From: Viola odorata
Lineage: Eukaryota; Streptophyta; Magnoliopsida; Malpighiales; Violaceae
DNA: 64,000 nucleotides
Direction of reading: 5' to 3'
Assembly: GCA_963691705.1 (NCBI GenBank)
Contig: OY829541.1
Span: 36,969,661 to 37,033,660 of the forward strand
Part shown: in pieces, positions 53,399 through 63,765 of the stretch
Layout: each line of letters begins with the position of its first letter
How positions within the stretch are numbered: position 1 is the stretch's first letter
Notes under the pieces: model-generated
Database searches by the model: none
What the model was told of the DNA's origin: nothing
Seen by the model: only the letters and a program-made list of their open reading frames with translations
Made by a program: the position numbers and the translations under genes

Positions 53399-53815
53399 AT
53401 GTCTTATTATTATGAGGATGTTGGTTCCTATTGGGATGAGTACTTCTACACCACGGCTGCCTCCACTCCAAGCCATGGCCTAGGTTCTGCATCCTACCAT
53501 AGTCGTGGCCATGGCTCCACTTCTAGCGTGTCTGTCCGGCAGCCTCCTCAACGTTCTTATGTGCCACCTCATCTTCGGCATCGTTATAATGAGAGAGAGA
53601 GTGGCCATGGCTCCACTTCTAGCGTGTCTGTCCGGCAACCTCCTCAACGTTCTTATGTGCCACCTCACCTTCGGCATCGTGATAATGAGAGAGAGAGCTA
53701 CTCCGACGGGACTAATCCCCTTGCTGCCTATGTTCGCAAGCCTTCCTATGTCTGTGTTCCTTCATATGCACATGAGATTTCCTATCCGCAAGAGCATCCT
53801 TCCACCTTGGTTTCC
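53399..53815 (+). CDS. L ORF, first part: Ser/Tyr-rich protein with two YVPPHLR repeats
   Basis: MSYYYEDVGSYWDEYF starts it. A 32-residue unit ending YVPPHLRH R[YD]NERES occurs twice in tandem (53507-53602 and 53603-53698), with YVPPHLR at 53558-53578 and 53654-53674. The N-terminal motif is shared with R1 and I. M interrupts at 53816 after exactly 139 codons. The frame resumes at 61620 (YLALDTIVATLKAQLED) and meets TAA at 61683-61685. Function unknown. Confidence 0.75.
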
Positions 53816-54855
53816 TGATGCGAATCCACGCATCCAGGTGCCTTTACCACCAGCTGGTCCAATGACTCGAGCCAGAGCTCAAAAGCTTCAAGACCGATTG
53901 TCATCTCTCCTTCACAGGGAGCTGGAGTCTGAGATGACAAGTGAGAATACTACATTGAGAGAGAAGACAACAAGCGTGGTGAATCTTCTCACCTTCAACT
54001 TAACCGATGCTGAGTCTGCTAGAAACGGCATGGAACCGTTTCACGCAAACGGCACTTGACCGTTTCACGCAAACGGCACTTGACCGTTTCATCCAATCGG
54101 CATCTGTCCGTTTCCCTCAAAACGGCACTTGTCCGATTGGGACAAAACGGCACTTGCCCGTTTCACTTGCCATTACCGATTCTATCATCTGTCACGCATG
54201 CCGTTTGCTGTTCCCGTTCTGTGTCACGCCTGTCTGCTCGTTGATTGATAACGGCTCCTGCCCGTTTCGCCTATCCTAGAGTTGACGCGCGTTGACTGTC
54301 CCTTTTGAGCAAGGCTGCGACCTTCTATTTGTTTACTTTAATTAATTAAATAGATACTTTAATTAATTAGTTAAGTGTTCTACTTTAGTTAAGTGTTCTA
54401 CTTTATTTATTATTCCTATTTTGGAATTAGGGTTTACTTGTAACCATTATATAAGGAGCCACTTGGCCTCCTTAGAAACTTGGCTGTTATTTGATAAATT
54501 GAGATATTCTCTTCAATCTCCGCCCCTTGTTCAAGTTGGTTGAACCTTGTTCTTCTTGAGTCCGCAATACTTGAGTCGTATACAAGTAAATCTTGGAATT
54601 GCATCCTACTTGTTGTTTATCTTCTCATTCGGACTTTGGTTGGCTGTTGCCTAGCGTTCAGCAGGTCTTAGTTGTGCAAGTTTATCATTCACAAGGACCC
54701 TCTCTTGTTCGAATTTTGGTTGGCTGTTGCTTAGCGTTCAGCAGGTCTTAATTGTGCAAGTGAGTTCTATCTATTCTATCTATTCCGCAGGAAATCCATC
54801 TTTGAACAAAGATCAAAATTGGTGCTACGCATCCTAAGGAGCCAGGATCGTATCA
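53816..54855 (+). repeat. 5' LTR of M (1040 bp)
   Basis: It starts TGATGCGAATCCACGC and ends GGATCGTATCA. It codes the pol tail GPMTRARAQKLQDRL. U3 has an AACGG/CCGTT array (about 54025-54275), the TATA box TATATAAGG is at 54448-54456, and R-U5 holds two copies of GGTTGGCTGTTGC...TTCAGCAGGTCTTA (54647 and 54727). It has an 18-bp TTAAGTGTTCTACTTTAG duplication absent from the 3' LTR. Confidence 0.94.
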
Positions 54856-54857
54856 GT

Positions 54858-54869
54858 TGGTAGCGGAGC
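54858..54869 (+). promoter_or_regulatory. Primer-binding site of M
   Basis: TGGTAGCGGAGC lies two bases after the LTR. Confidence 0.75.
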
Positions 54870-55844
54870 TTAAGGCGTTCAAAGATTAGTAATTATCTTT
54901 ATCTCTGTTTCAAGTTTTTCTTTGTTGAAATTGGTATCTCTTTCTACTCCATTCAAAACCGATTTCTTTGCTGTGCTTGGTTCGTATATGTGCAAATTCT
55001 GGACAGTTGTCGAAATTGAATTTTAAAGTATAGCTGTTGAAGTCCGATTTGGGTGATTTTGGTCTTGTTGGAAAGCTGTGCTTGTAAGGTTTCCGAATAA
55101 AAAAGAATCAGTCGATTCGGATAATTGAGTAAAAAGTTACAATCGTTTCACTAAACTGGGATTTGTGAATTCAAAAAAAAAAAAAAAAAAATTATATATT
55201 ACAAGAAAGCAGTACAAAACTTGCGTTGATCCGTTTCAGTAGCAAGAAGAAAAACAGTTTGTGTTGGTAGATCCAACATCCGTCCAACTTGGAAATCCCA
55301 TGTGCAATTATTTGTTAAACATACTTTAAAAGTTGGTACTTTTAAGCTTTATTCTAAAAGTAGAAGGCAACCCATCCTTCCACTTTGTTTTGTCCCGCAC
55401 CCACTACCTTTTGTTAGAATATTCTCTGTTTTTGTCTTCCACTTTCTAAGGGCAAATCTTAGTTTATTCTTTCACCCATGCAACATAAATTTTACAATAT
55501 TATATTGGAGATTAATTTTATTTGAGTCCGTTCGAGTCAAATAGAGCTTTTCTTTGATTCTTTAATATTGTTTTCTACTCCACTTGTTATTTGTTTAATT
55601 GATTGATCTTGAAATTAATCAAATACCAAGTATCCCGTTTTGTTTGAAGCTAGTTTTCTTTGAGAGTCTTCTTGGAAGCTTTTTTGGATTCTTGAGTCTC
55701 ACTAACGCTTGAACATTGCAGGAGATTTTGTGAGATTTTGTGAGATTATTAGAGTGTTAAACACGAGAGTAAACACGTGAGGGAGCGCTAGGTTAGTGCA
55801 ATTTTACGTTTTATTTTGTGTTGTGAATTTCAGGTGATTTTTAG
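54870..55844 (+). other. 5' leader of M
   Basis: The hairpin CCGAAT (55093-55098) / ATTCGG (55115-55120), a poly(A) run (about 55173-55191) and CACGTGAGGGAG (55774-55785) are seen, with the GTGAATTTCAG tract before the ATG. No gene was seen. Confidence 0.72.
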
Positions 55845-58800
55845 ATGTCTCGAGAAGGAGTGCCACATCCCGATTTGTCGGTCATGTTGGCTAACATAAC
55901 GGAACAGCTCAGAACCATGACTAAACAACAATTGACTGCCGATGCTAGGATGGCTCGGGTTGAAGCGTTAGCCACTATAAACCCGAACCCTAGAGCAGAG
56001 GATGACCGACGCGACGGACGTATGAGCGAACTATCCGAAGAGGATGACAACGCCCGTCGACCACGTGATATGAATCGGCGGCGTGATTTTGGCAACGTCC
56101 CACCCAGGAGACTTGCTAGACGTGGACCACATGTTCCACAACCTGATCTGGAAGAAGAACCAGACGGGGGAGAAGGATGGATATATGCTCGGGACAGACC
56201 GAGAGGGGGAAGAAGGGATGATCGGGATGGTAGAAGAGATCGGGATGAGGACCGATTGGATGCTAATCTCAGCAGCATCAAAATGAAGATACCTCCGTTT
56301 GAGGGTACTAATGACCCTGATGTTTTCCTGACTTGGGAACGGAAGGTAGATGCTATCTTCCTATGTCACAATTATTCAGAGATTAAAAAGGTTCAGCTGG
56401 CAGCAGTTGAATTCAGTGGGTATGCTAGTCATTGGTGGGAGCAGTTCAACCTGAAGCGCGCGACTGTTTTGGCAGGACCGATTGCTACTTGGGGTGAGAT
56501 GAAGCAGGCAATGAGACAACGGTTTGTGCCATTACACTTTCACCGTGAGCTTCATCAACGGCTTCAAACTTTGAAGCAAGGCAGTAAGGGAGTTGGAGCC
56601 TATTTTAATGAGATGGAGATTGCTCTAGCTCAAGCAAGGATTACTGAAGAACCTGAGGTCACGATGGCTCGGTTCATGGCCGGTTTGAATACAGATATTG
56701 CCGATGCATTGGAGCTGACTCAATACAACACTCTTGAGGAGATGCTTCATATGGCTCAAAAGATTGAGAAACATAGGAAAGCTAGGAGTTCCTATAAATC
56801 TACTGGGTCGACGCCTTGGAAGAAGACGTCTTGGACTAAGGACGACAAAACGGTCCCTGCCGTTTCAAAGGGATCTGCTAGTGCCGTTATTCCTTCCAAA
56901 ACGGCTACCACAAAGCCTTATACTCCACCAGTGGATCGGACCGCCACTAAAGACATTGTGTGTTTCAAGTGCAACGGCCGAGGACATAAGAAATCAGAAT
57001 GCCCAAACAAAAGAGTCTTCATCATCAGGCCAAATGGAGAGGAAGAATCGGATGATGATAAGGGGGAATCGGAACCAGATGGTTGTGCCGATTCGGATGG
57101 TGATTGTCAGAACGGTGAGCAGGTTCATCTGCTTGTTGTCCGTCGTAATCTCAGTGTGCAAGCCACAGAGGAAGTATGTGACGAGGAACAACGGACAAAT
57201 CTGTTCCATACCCGAGGTGTGATAGACAAGAAGGGTTGTTCCATCATCATTGACAATGGCAGCTGCACCAATTGCGCAAGTTGGATGATGGTTGATAAAC
57301 TGGGCTTACCGACGATAAAACATCCAAAGCCATATCAACTTCACTGGATGACCGATGAAGCCGGTGTCAAGGTAAATCGGCAAGTACTTGTCAACTTCCG
57401 TGTCGGCAAATATCAGGATGAAGTACTTTGTGATGTGGTCCCAATGCAAGCAAGTCATATCATTCTCGGCAGACCATGGCAGTTTGATAGAGATGCGACC
57501 CATGAGGGCAAACGGAATCTCTATAAGTTGGTGAAGGATGGCCGAAAATTCACCTTAGCCCCGTTGTCACCAGCAGAAGTATGTGAAGATTAGCAATGGC
57601 TTGCTAAGTCTTATGCTGAATATGAAATTACAAAACAGATTGAGAGAGAAAAAGAAGGTTTGCGCGTGCCAATTCAAGAGAGAAACAATGAGTGTGTGAG
57701 CCTTCAACATTCGCATGAAAATAGTAAGAATACAGAGGGAGAGTGTAAACATTCGCACGAAAAAAGTAAGCGTGCTGAGAGTGGCATTGAGAGAAATGGA
57801 GAGGCAAATAAAAAGAAATTGAGTGTATATGTCAAGGGGAGCGAAGTGAGGAGAGCTATGATTTTTCAACAAAATTGTTTTGACGCAAGTCGTCCCATTC
57901 TTTTAATCCGTTTTCGCTCTCATTGTTTGACATCGGATGGAACGGAACGGCTACATACCGTTCCGATTCGTATTTCTTCTCTCTTGCAGGAATTTAGAGA
58001 CGTACTGCCCGAAGAGATGCCGCCTGGCTTACCTCCGATCCGCGGCATAGAACATCAGATCAACTTTGTTCCTGGATCGGCAATCCCACATCGGCCGGCT
58101 TACCGATCCAATCCAGAGGAAACCAAAGAACTACAACGACAAGTGGACGATTTGCTTGCGCGTGGGTATGTTCGGGAGAGCCTGTCTCCATGTGCCGTTC
58201 CAGTCATTCTAGTTCCGAAGAAAGATGGATCTTGGCGCATGTGTGTTGATTGTAGAGCAGTCAACAAAATCACTGTAAAGTATCGTCATCCTATTCCTAG
58301 ATTAGATGATATGTTAGATGAATTAAGTGGTAGTAAGTTATTTTCAAAAATTGATTTAATGAGTGGCTACCACCAAATTCGTATGAAAGAAGGGGATGAA
58401 TAGAAAACTGCTTTTAAAACTAAGTATGGTTTATATGAATGGATGGTTATGCCGTTTGGCTTAACTAATGCTCCTAGCACCTTTATGAGGTTAATGAACC
58501 ATGTACTTCGGCACTTAATTGGCAAATTTGTTGTAGTTTATTTTGATGATATTTTAATCTATAGCAAATCAATTGATGAGCATGTTTTACATCTTCGGGA
58601 AGTTTTTCTAACACTTCGTGAACAGAAACTATATGCTAAACCTAGTAAGTGTTCATTCGCAATGGAACAAGTTGGTTTTCTTGGTTTTATTGTGAGTGCA
58701 GATGGTGTTAGCGTGGATGAAGAGAAGATCCGCGCCATACGGGAATGGCCGACGCCGAAGGCCGTTACCGATGTGAGATCGTTCCATGGCTTGGCGAGCT

Positions 58801-60860
58801 TCTATCGGCGATTTGTAAAGGACTTTAGCACCATCGCTGTTCCTCTGAATGAATTAACGAAAAAGAATGTTGCTTTCAGGTGGGACCAGCCGCAGGAGGG
58901 CGCGTTTACTACCCTCAAGGATCGGCTCTGCTCTGCCCCGGTACTCGCGTTGCCCGACTACAGCAAGGCGTTTGAGATAGAGTGTGACGCCAGCGGGTTG
59001 GGAATCGGTGCCGTTCTGATGCAAGAGAAGCGACCGATTGCCTTTTTCAGTGAAAAGCTCAAGGATGCTCAACTCAGGTATCCGACCTATGACAAGGAGT
59101 TCTATGCTCTTGTCCGAGCGTTGGAGACTTGGCAACATTACCTGATGCCGAGGGAGTTCATCATCCACACTGACCATTTGAGCTTGAAGTACCTCAAGGG
59201 ACAAGGGAAGCTGAATCGGCGACATGCCGTTTGGATGGAATTTATTGAAGCATTCCCTTATCACATTCAATACAAGCAAGGTAAAGAGAATGTTGTTGCT
59301 GATGCCTTATCACGCAGTTACGCGTTAATCACTTCTCTTAATGCCAAGTTGCTTGGATTTTCACATATTATAGAACTCTATGCTGCCGATTCTGATTTTG
59401 GTGATATTTATATGCATGACGTTTCTATTTCTGGTTCTAAATTTTATAAGCAAGAGGGATATTTATTTAAAGGTAAACAGTTGTGTATTCCTCATTGTTC
59501 CCTTCGTGAATTACCTGTGCATGAAGCCCATAGCGGTGGTTTGATGGGTCACTTTGGCATGACTAAAACTTTAGATGTGTTACATGATCATTTTTATTGG
59601 CCTCACATGAAGCGTTATGTAGTGCGCATTATTGCTAGATGTTTAATTTGTCGTAGAGCCAAATCTAAATCTTCTGGTCATGGAGAATACATACCATTAC
59701 CTGTTCCTTCTCATCCTTGGACCGATCTATCGATGGATTTTGTTGTAGGGCTGCCTCGGTCTAAGAATGGAAAGGATAGTGTCTTTGTTGTGGTGGACAG
59801 ATTTTTGAAAATGTCCCATTTTATTGCATGTTCGACTACTTGTGATGCTACTCAGATTGCTGATTTATTCTTTCGTGAATTAGTCCGTTTACATGGAGTT
59901 CCTTTGACTATTGTGAGTGATAGAGACACTAAGTTCCTTAGTCATTTTTGGCGTGTTTTATGGAAAAAGCTTGGTACCCGATTGTTGTATTCCACTTCTT
60001 ATCACCCACAAACGGATGGTCAAACAGAGGTTGTGAATCGTACGCTTGGTTCACTTTTACGCACGTTAGTTCGTAAGCATGTTTCTACTTGGGTTGATCA
60101 TTTACCGTTTATTGAGTTTGCTTACAACCGTGCTATTCATTCTACTACTCATTACTCACCGTTTGAACTTGTGTATGGATTTAATCCTAGAACTGTTTTG
60201 GATTTGACTCCTTTACCTCTGAGTGATGTTGTAAGTTTAGATGGTGCACAAAAGGCTGATTTTGTCAAGCAATTACATGCTAAGGCAAAACAGAACATTG
60301 GTCGACGGCTAGTGACGTTCCAGGTGGGCGATTGGGTTTGGTTGCATATGCGCAAGGAGCGTTTTCCTGACCAACGCCGCGGCAAGCTATCTCTTAGAGG
60401 AGACGGACCGTTCCAGATTGTTGAGAAGATCAACAACAATGCCTATAAACTGGCATTGCCGAGTTAGTATGGTGCCGTTAGCTCTACTTTCAATGTTTCT
60501 GACTTAGTTTTGTTTGATACAGATGACGAGTATGGACTTGCTGCTGATACCGATTCGGATTCGAGGGCGAATCCTTCCGAAGGGGGAGGGAATGATGTGA
60601 ATCCACGCATCCAGGTGCCTTTACCACCAGCTGGTCCAATGACTCGAGCCAGAGCTCAAAAGCTTCAAGACCGATTGTCATCTCTCCTTCACAGGGAGCT
60701 GGAGTCTGAGATGACAAGTGAGAATACTACATTGAGAGAGAAGACAACAAGCGTGGTGAATCTTCTCACCTTCAACTTAACCGATGCTGAGTCTGCTAGA
60801 AACGGCATGGAACCGTTTCACGCAAACGGCATGGAACCGTTTCACGCAAACGGCACTTGA
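55845..60860 (+). pseudogene. M gag-pol polyprotein, three nonsense codons
   Basis: It is one frame throughout. Gag: MSREGVPHPDLSV start, gag core, knuckle CFKCNGRGHKKSEC (about 56961-57002). Protease IIIDNGSCTNCAS near 57246. Stops: TAG 57591-57593 (Gln in R2), TAG 58401-58403 (Trp in GDEWKTAF) and TAG 60465-60467 (Glu in PSEYG). RT YFDD is near 58540, RNase H CDASG near 58984, the integrase core near 59730-60030. About 13 codons present in R2 (1496-1508) are missing near 60299. The tail enters the 3' LTR with GPMTRARA and ends with repeated NGMEPFHA units. It is otherwise very close to R2. Confidence 0.94.
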
Positions 60861-61614
60861 CCGTTTCATCCAATCGGCATCTGTCCGTTTCCCTCAAAAC
60901 GGCACTTGTCCGATTGGGACAAAACGGCACTTGCCCGTTTCACTTGCCATTACCGATTCTATCATCTGTCGCGCATGCCGTTTGCTGTTCCCGTTCTGCG
61001 TCACGCCTGTCTGCTCGTTGATTGATAACGGCTCCTGCTCGTTTCGCCTATCCTGGAGTTGAAGCGCGTTGACTGTCCCTTTTGAGCAAGGCTGCGACCT
61101 TCTATTTGTTTACTTTAATTAATTAAATAGATACTTTAATTAATTAGTTAAGTGTTCTACTTTATTTATTATTCCTATTTTGGAATTAGGGTTTACTTGT
61201 AACCATTATATAAGGAGCCACTTGGCCTCCTTAGAAACTTGGTTGTTATTTGATAAATTGAGATATTCTCTTCAATCTCCGCCCCTTGTTCAAGTTGGTT
61301 GAACCTTGTTCTTCTTGAGTCCGCAATACTTGAGTCGTATACAAGTAAATCTTGGAATTGCATCCTACTTGTTGTTTATCTTCTCGTTCGGACTTTGGTT
61401 GGCTGTTGCCTAGCGTTCAGCAGGTCTTAGTTGTGCAAGTTTATCATTCACAAGGACCCTCTCTTGTTCGGATTTTGGTTGGTTGTTGCTTAGCGTTCAG
61501 CAGGTCTTAATTGTTCAAGTGAGTTCTATCTATTCTATCTATTCCGCAGGAAATCCATCTTTCAACAAAGATCAAAATTGGTGCTACGCATCCTAAGGAG
61601 CCAGGATCGTATCA
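60593..61614 (+). repeat. 3' LTR of M (1022 bp)
   Basis: It starts TGATGTGAATCC after AAGGGGGAGGGAA. It has one AACGG unit fewer than the 5' copy and lacks the 18-bp duplication; otherwise nearly identical. TSD TTTCC follows. Confidence 0.94.
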
Positions 61615-61619
61615 TTTCC

Positions 61620-61830
61620 TATCTAGCATTAGACACCATCGTTGCCACACTTAAGGCGCAATTGGAAGACTCGGCTGAATTGTAACGCCGATGGGCGCAC
61701 AAGAGCAACCCAATGCTGCCATTTCTGAGGCATATAGCTCCTTGCAACCGAGGGTTGACACACCTCCACTTCCTCCCATCGTTGAGTCTAGTGTGGCCTA
61801 TTACGATCCACATTCAAGTGAGAAGAGTTT
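61620..61830 (+). other. L ORF region, continuation after M
   Basis: It reads TATCTAGCATTAGAC in frame with 53815. After TAA at 61683-61685 another frame is open (MGAQEQPNAAISEAY...) to the O insertion, which suggests a frameshift in an ORF of the R1 type. No known domain. Confidence 0.55.
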
Positions 61831-61852
61831 TGATATGAGCTTAAAGGCTCCA
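61831..61852 (+). repeat. Start of an R1-family LTR (O), cut by N
   Basis: TGATATGAGCTTAAAGGCTC (61831-61850) and two further bases equal the first 22 bases of the R1 and I LTRs on their element strand. The preceding GAAGAGTTT is not a polypurine tract, so this is the left edge of an insertion in L. N begins directly after it; CTCCA (61848-61852) should be N's TSD. Confidence 0.75.
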
Positions 61853-62813
61853 TGATGCGAATCCACGCATCCAGGTGTCTTTACCGCCAGCTGGTCCAAT
61901 GACTCGAGCCAAAGCTCAAAAGCTTCAAGACCGTTTGTCGTCACTCATTCACAAGGAGCTGGAATGTGAGATGACAATTGAGAGAGCCGCTCTTCGAGAG
62001 AAGACACCTAGAGTGGTGAATCTTCTCACCTTCACCTTGACCGATGTTGAGTCTGCTAGAAACGGCATGGAACCGTTTCGCCCAATCGGCACTTGACCGT
62101 TTCGCCCAATTGGCACTTTCCCGTTTGGGTCAAAATGGCACTCGGCCGTTTGAGTCAAAACGGCACTTGCCTGTTTCATTTAGCCGTTGCCGATTCTATC
62201 ATCTGTCGCGCATGCCGATTGCTGTTCCCGTTCCGCGTTCCCGCCTGGCCCTTGTGTTGAGAACGGCTCCTGCCCGTTTCGCCTAGCCTGGAGTTGACGC
62301 GAGTTGACTACTTTAAGCAAGGCTGCGCCTTTCTATTTATTTTAGCTTAATTAATTAAATAGACACTTTAATTAATTAGTTAAGTATTTTACTTTATTTA
62401 TTATTCCTTTTATGGAATTAGGGTTTGCTTGTAACCTATATAAGGAGCCGCTTGGCCTCCTTAGAAAGACGGCTGTTATTTTGATAATTTGAGATATTCT
62501 CTTCAAATCTCTGCCCCATGTTCAAGTTGGTTGAACCTTGTTCTTCTTGAGTCCGCAATACTTGAGTCGTATACAAGTAAATCTTGGAATTGCATTATTG
62601 TGTCGTTTATCTTAGTGTGATTCTCACATTGTTGAGTCTAGTCCTAAGAATCCGATTCAAGACCCTTGACTTGAAATCGATTAGGGCTCTTAGCACAGGT
62701 TAGCTAAGTGGCCTAAGCTCGTACTTGTCGAGTTATTTATTTCCGCAGGAAATCCGTCTTTGAACAAAGATCAAAATTGGTGTTACGCATCCTAAGGAGC
62801 CAGGATCGTATCA
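61853..62813 (+). repeat. 5' LTR of N (961 bp)
   Basis: It starts TGATGCGAATCCACGC and ends GGATCGTATCA. TATATAAGG is at 62437-62445. The AACGG/CCGTT array lies at about 62060-62280. Its R-U5 block is of the R2 type (GTTGAGTCTAGTCCTAAGAA), not M's. Confidence 0.94.
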
Positions 62814-62815
62814 GT

Positions 62816-62827
62816 TGGTAGCGGAGC
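62816..62827 (+). promoter_or_regulatory. Primer-binding site of N
   Basis: TGGTAGCGGAGC lies two bases after the LTR. Confidence 0.75.
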
Positions 62828-63765
62828 TTAAGGCGTTCAAAGATTGGTAAGTATCTTATCTTGCTTCCAGTTTTCATTGCTGGAATCGGTCTGTTCTTCA
62901 ACTCCATTCAAAACCGATTTCTTTGCTGTGCTTGGTTCGTATATGTGCAATTTGTCTGTCAAGTCGAAATTGTATTTATATACATAGCTATTGAAGTCCA
63001 AATTTGGTGAGAAAGGTCTCGTTGGAAAGCTACACCTGTTAGGTTTCTGAATCAAAAACAATCAAGCGATTCGGATACCGGAATCAAAAGCTATAGTCGA
63101 TTTACTAAATTGTGTTTGCTGCCAAATCCTGCACAATTTTCAGTTGTCGAAATTGAATTTATATATATAGCTACTGCAGTTTCTTTTGAGTGAATAGGAA
63201 CCCGTAGGGAAGGTGTGTTTTTTGGGCTTCCGAATCAAAAGGAATCAATCGATTCGGAGTTCAGAGTAAAAAGTTCTGATCAAAACACTAAATTGTGTTT
63301 TGCTGTCAAAAAAAAAAAATAAATAAAATAAAAGGAAGAAGAAAAAGACAAAACAGCAACTTCAAAAGAACCAAGAGAAGGTTGCATTAGGTCAAATACA
63401 AAAAAAAAAAAAATATCAGAATTGGAGATTAACTTTATTTGAGTTGTTTCAAGTCGAATAGAGCTTTTCTTTGATTCCTTAATTTTGTCTTCTACTCCAC
63501 TTGTTATTTGTTTAATTGATTGCTTTTGCGATTAATCAAATACCAAGTATCAACGATTGTTTTGAAGCTAGTTGTCCTTGAGAGTCTTCTTGGAAGCTTT
63601 TCTTGAATTCTTGAGTCTCACTGACGCTTGAACATTGCAGGATTTTGAGAGGAATTTTGTGAGATTATTAGAGTGTTTAAACACGAGAGTAAACACGTGA
63701 GGGAGCGCTAGGTTAGTGCAATTTTACGTTTTCTTTTGTGTTGTGAATTTCAGGAAAACTTATAG
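62828..63765 (+). other. 5' leader of N with a tandem duplication
   Basis: Two diverged copies of a ~180-bp unit (about 62945-63125 and 63126-63310) each read GTCGAAATTG...ATAGCTA...GATTCGG...ACTAAATTGTGTTT. R2 and M have one. The hairpin CCGAATC 63230-63236 / GATTCGG 63251-63257 is perfect in copy 2. CACGTGAGGGAG is at 63694-63705. Confidence 0.7.

Larger units (their letters stand above)
53816..61614 (+). mobile_element. Element M: autonomous-type Ty3/gypsy element (R2 family), recently inactivated
   Basis: It has an exact TSD TTTCC (53811-53815, 61615-61619), LTRs of 1040 and 1022 bp, PBS, a leader, one gag-pol frame with three stops, and a PPT (about 60579-60592). Confidence 0.95.
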
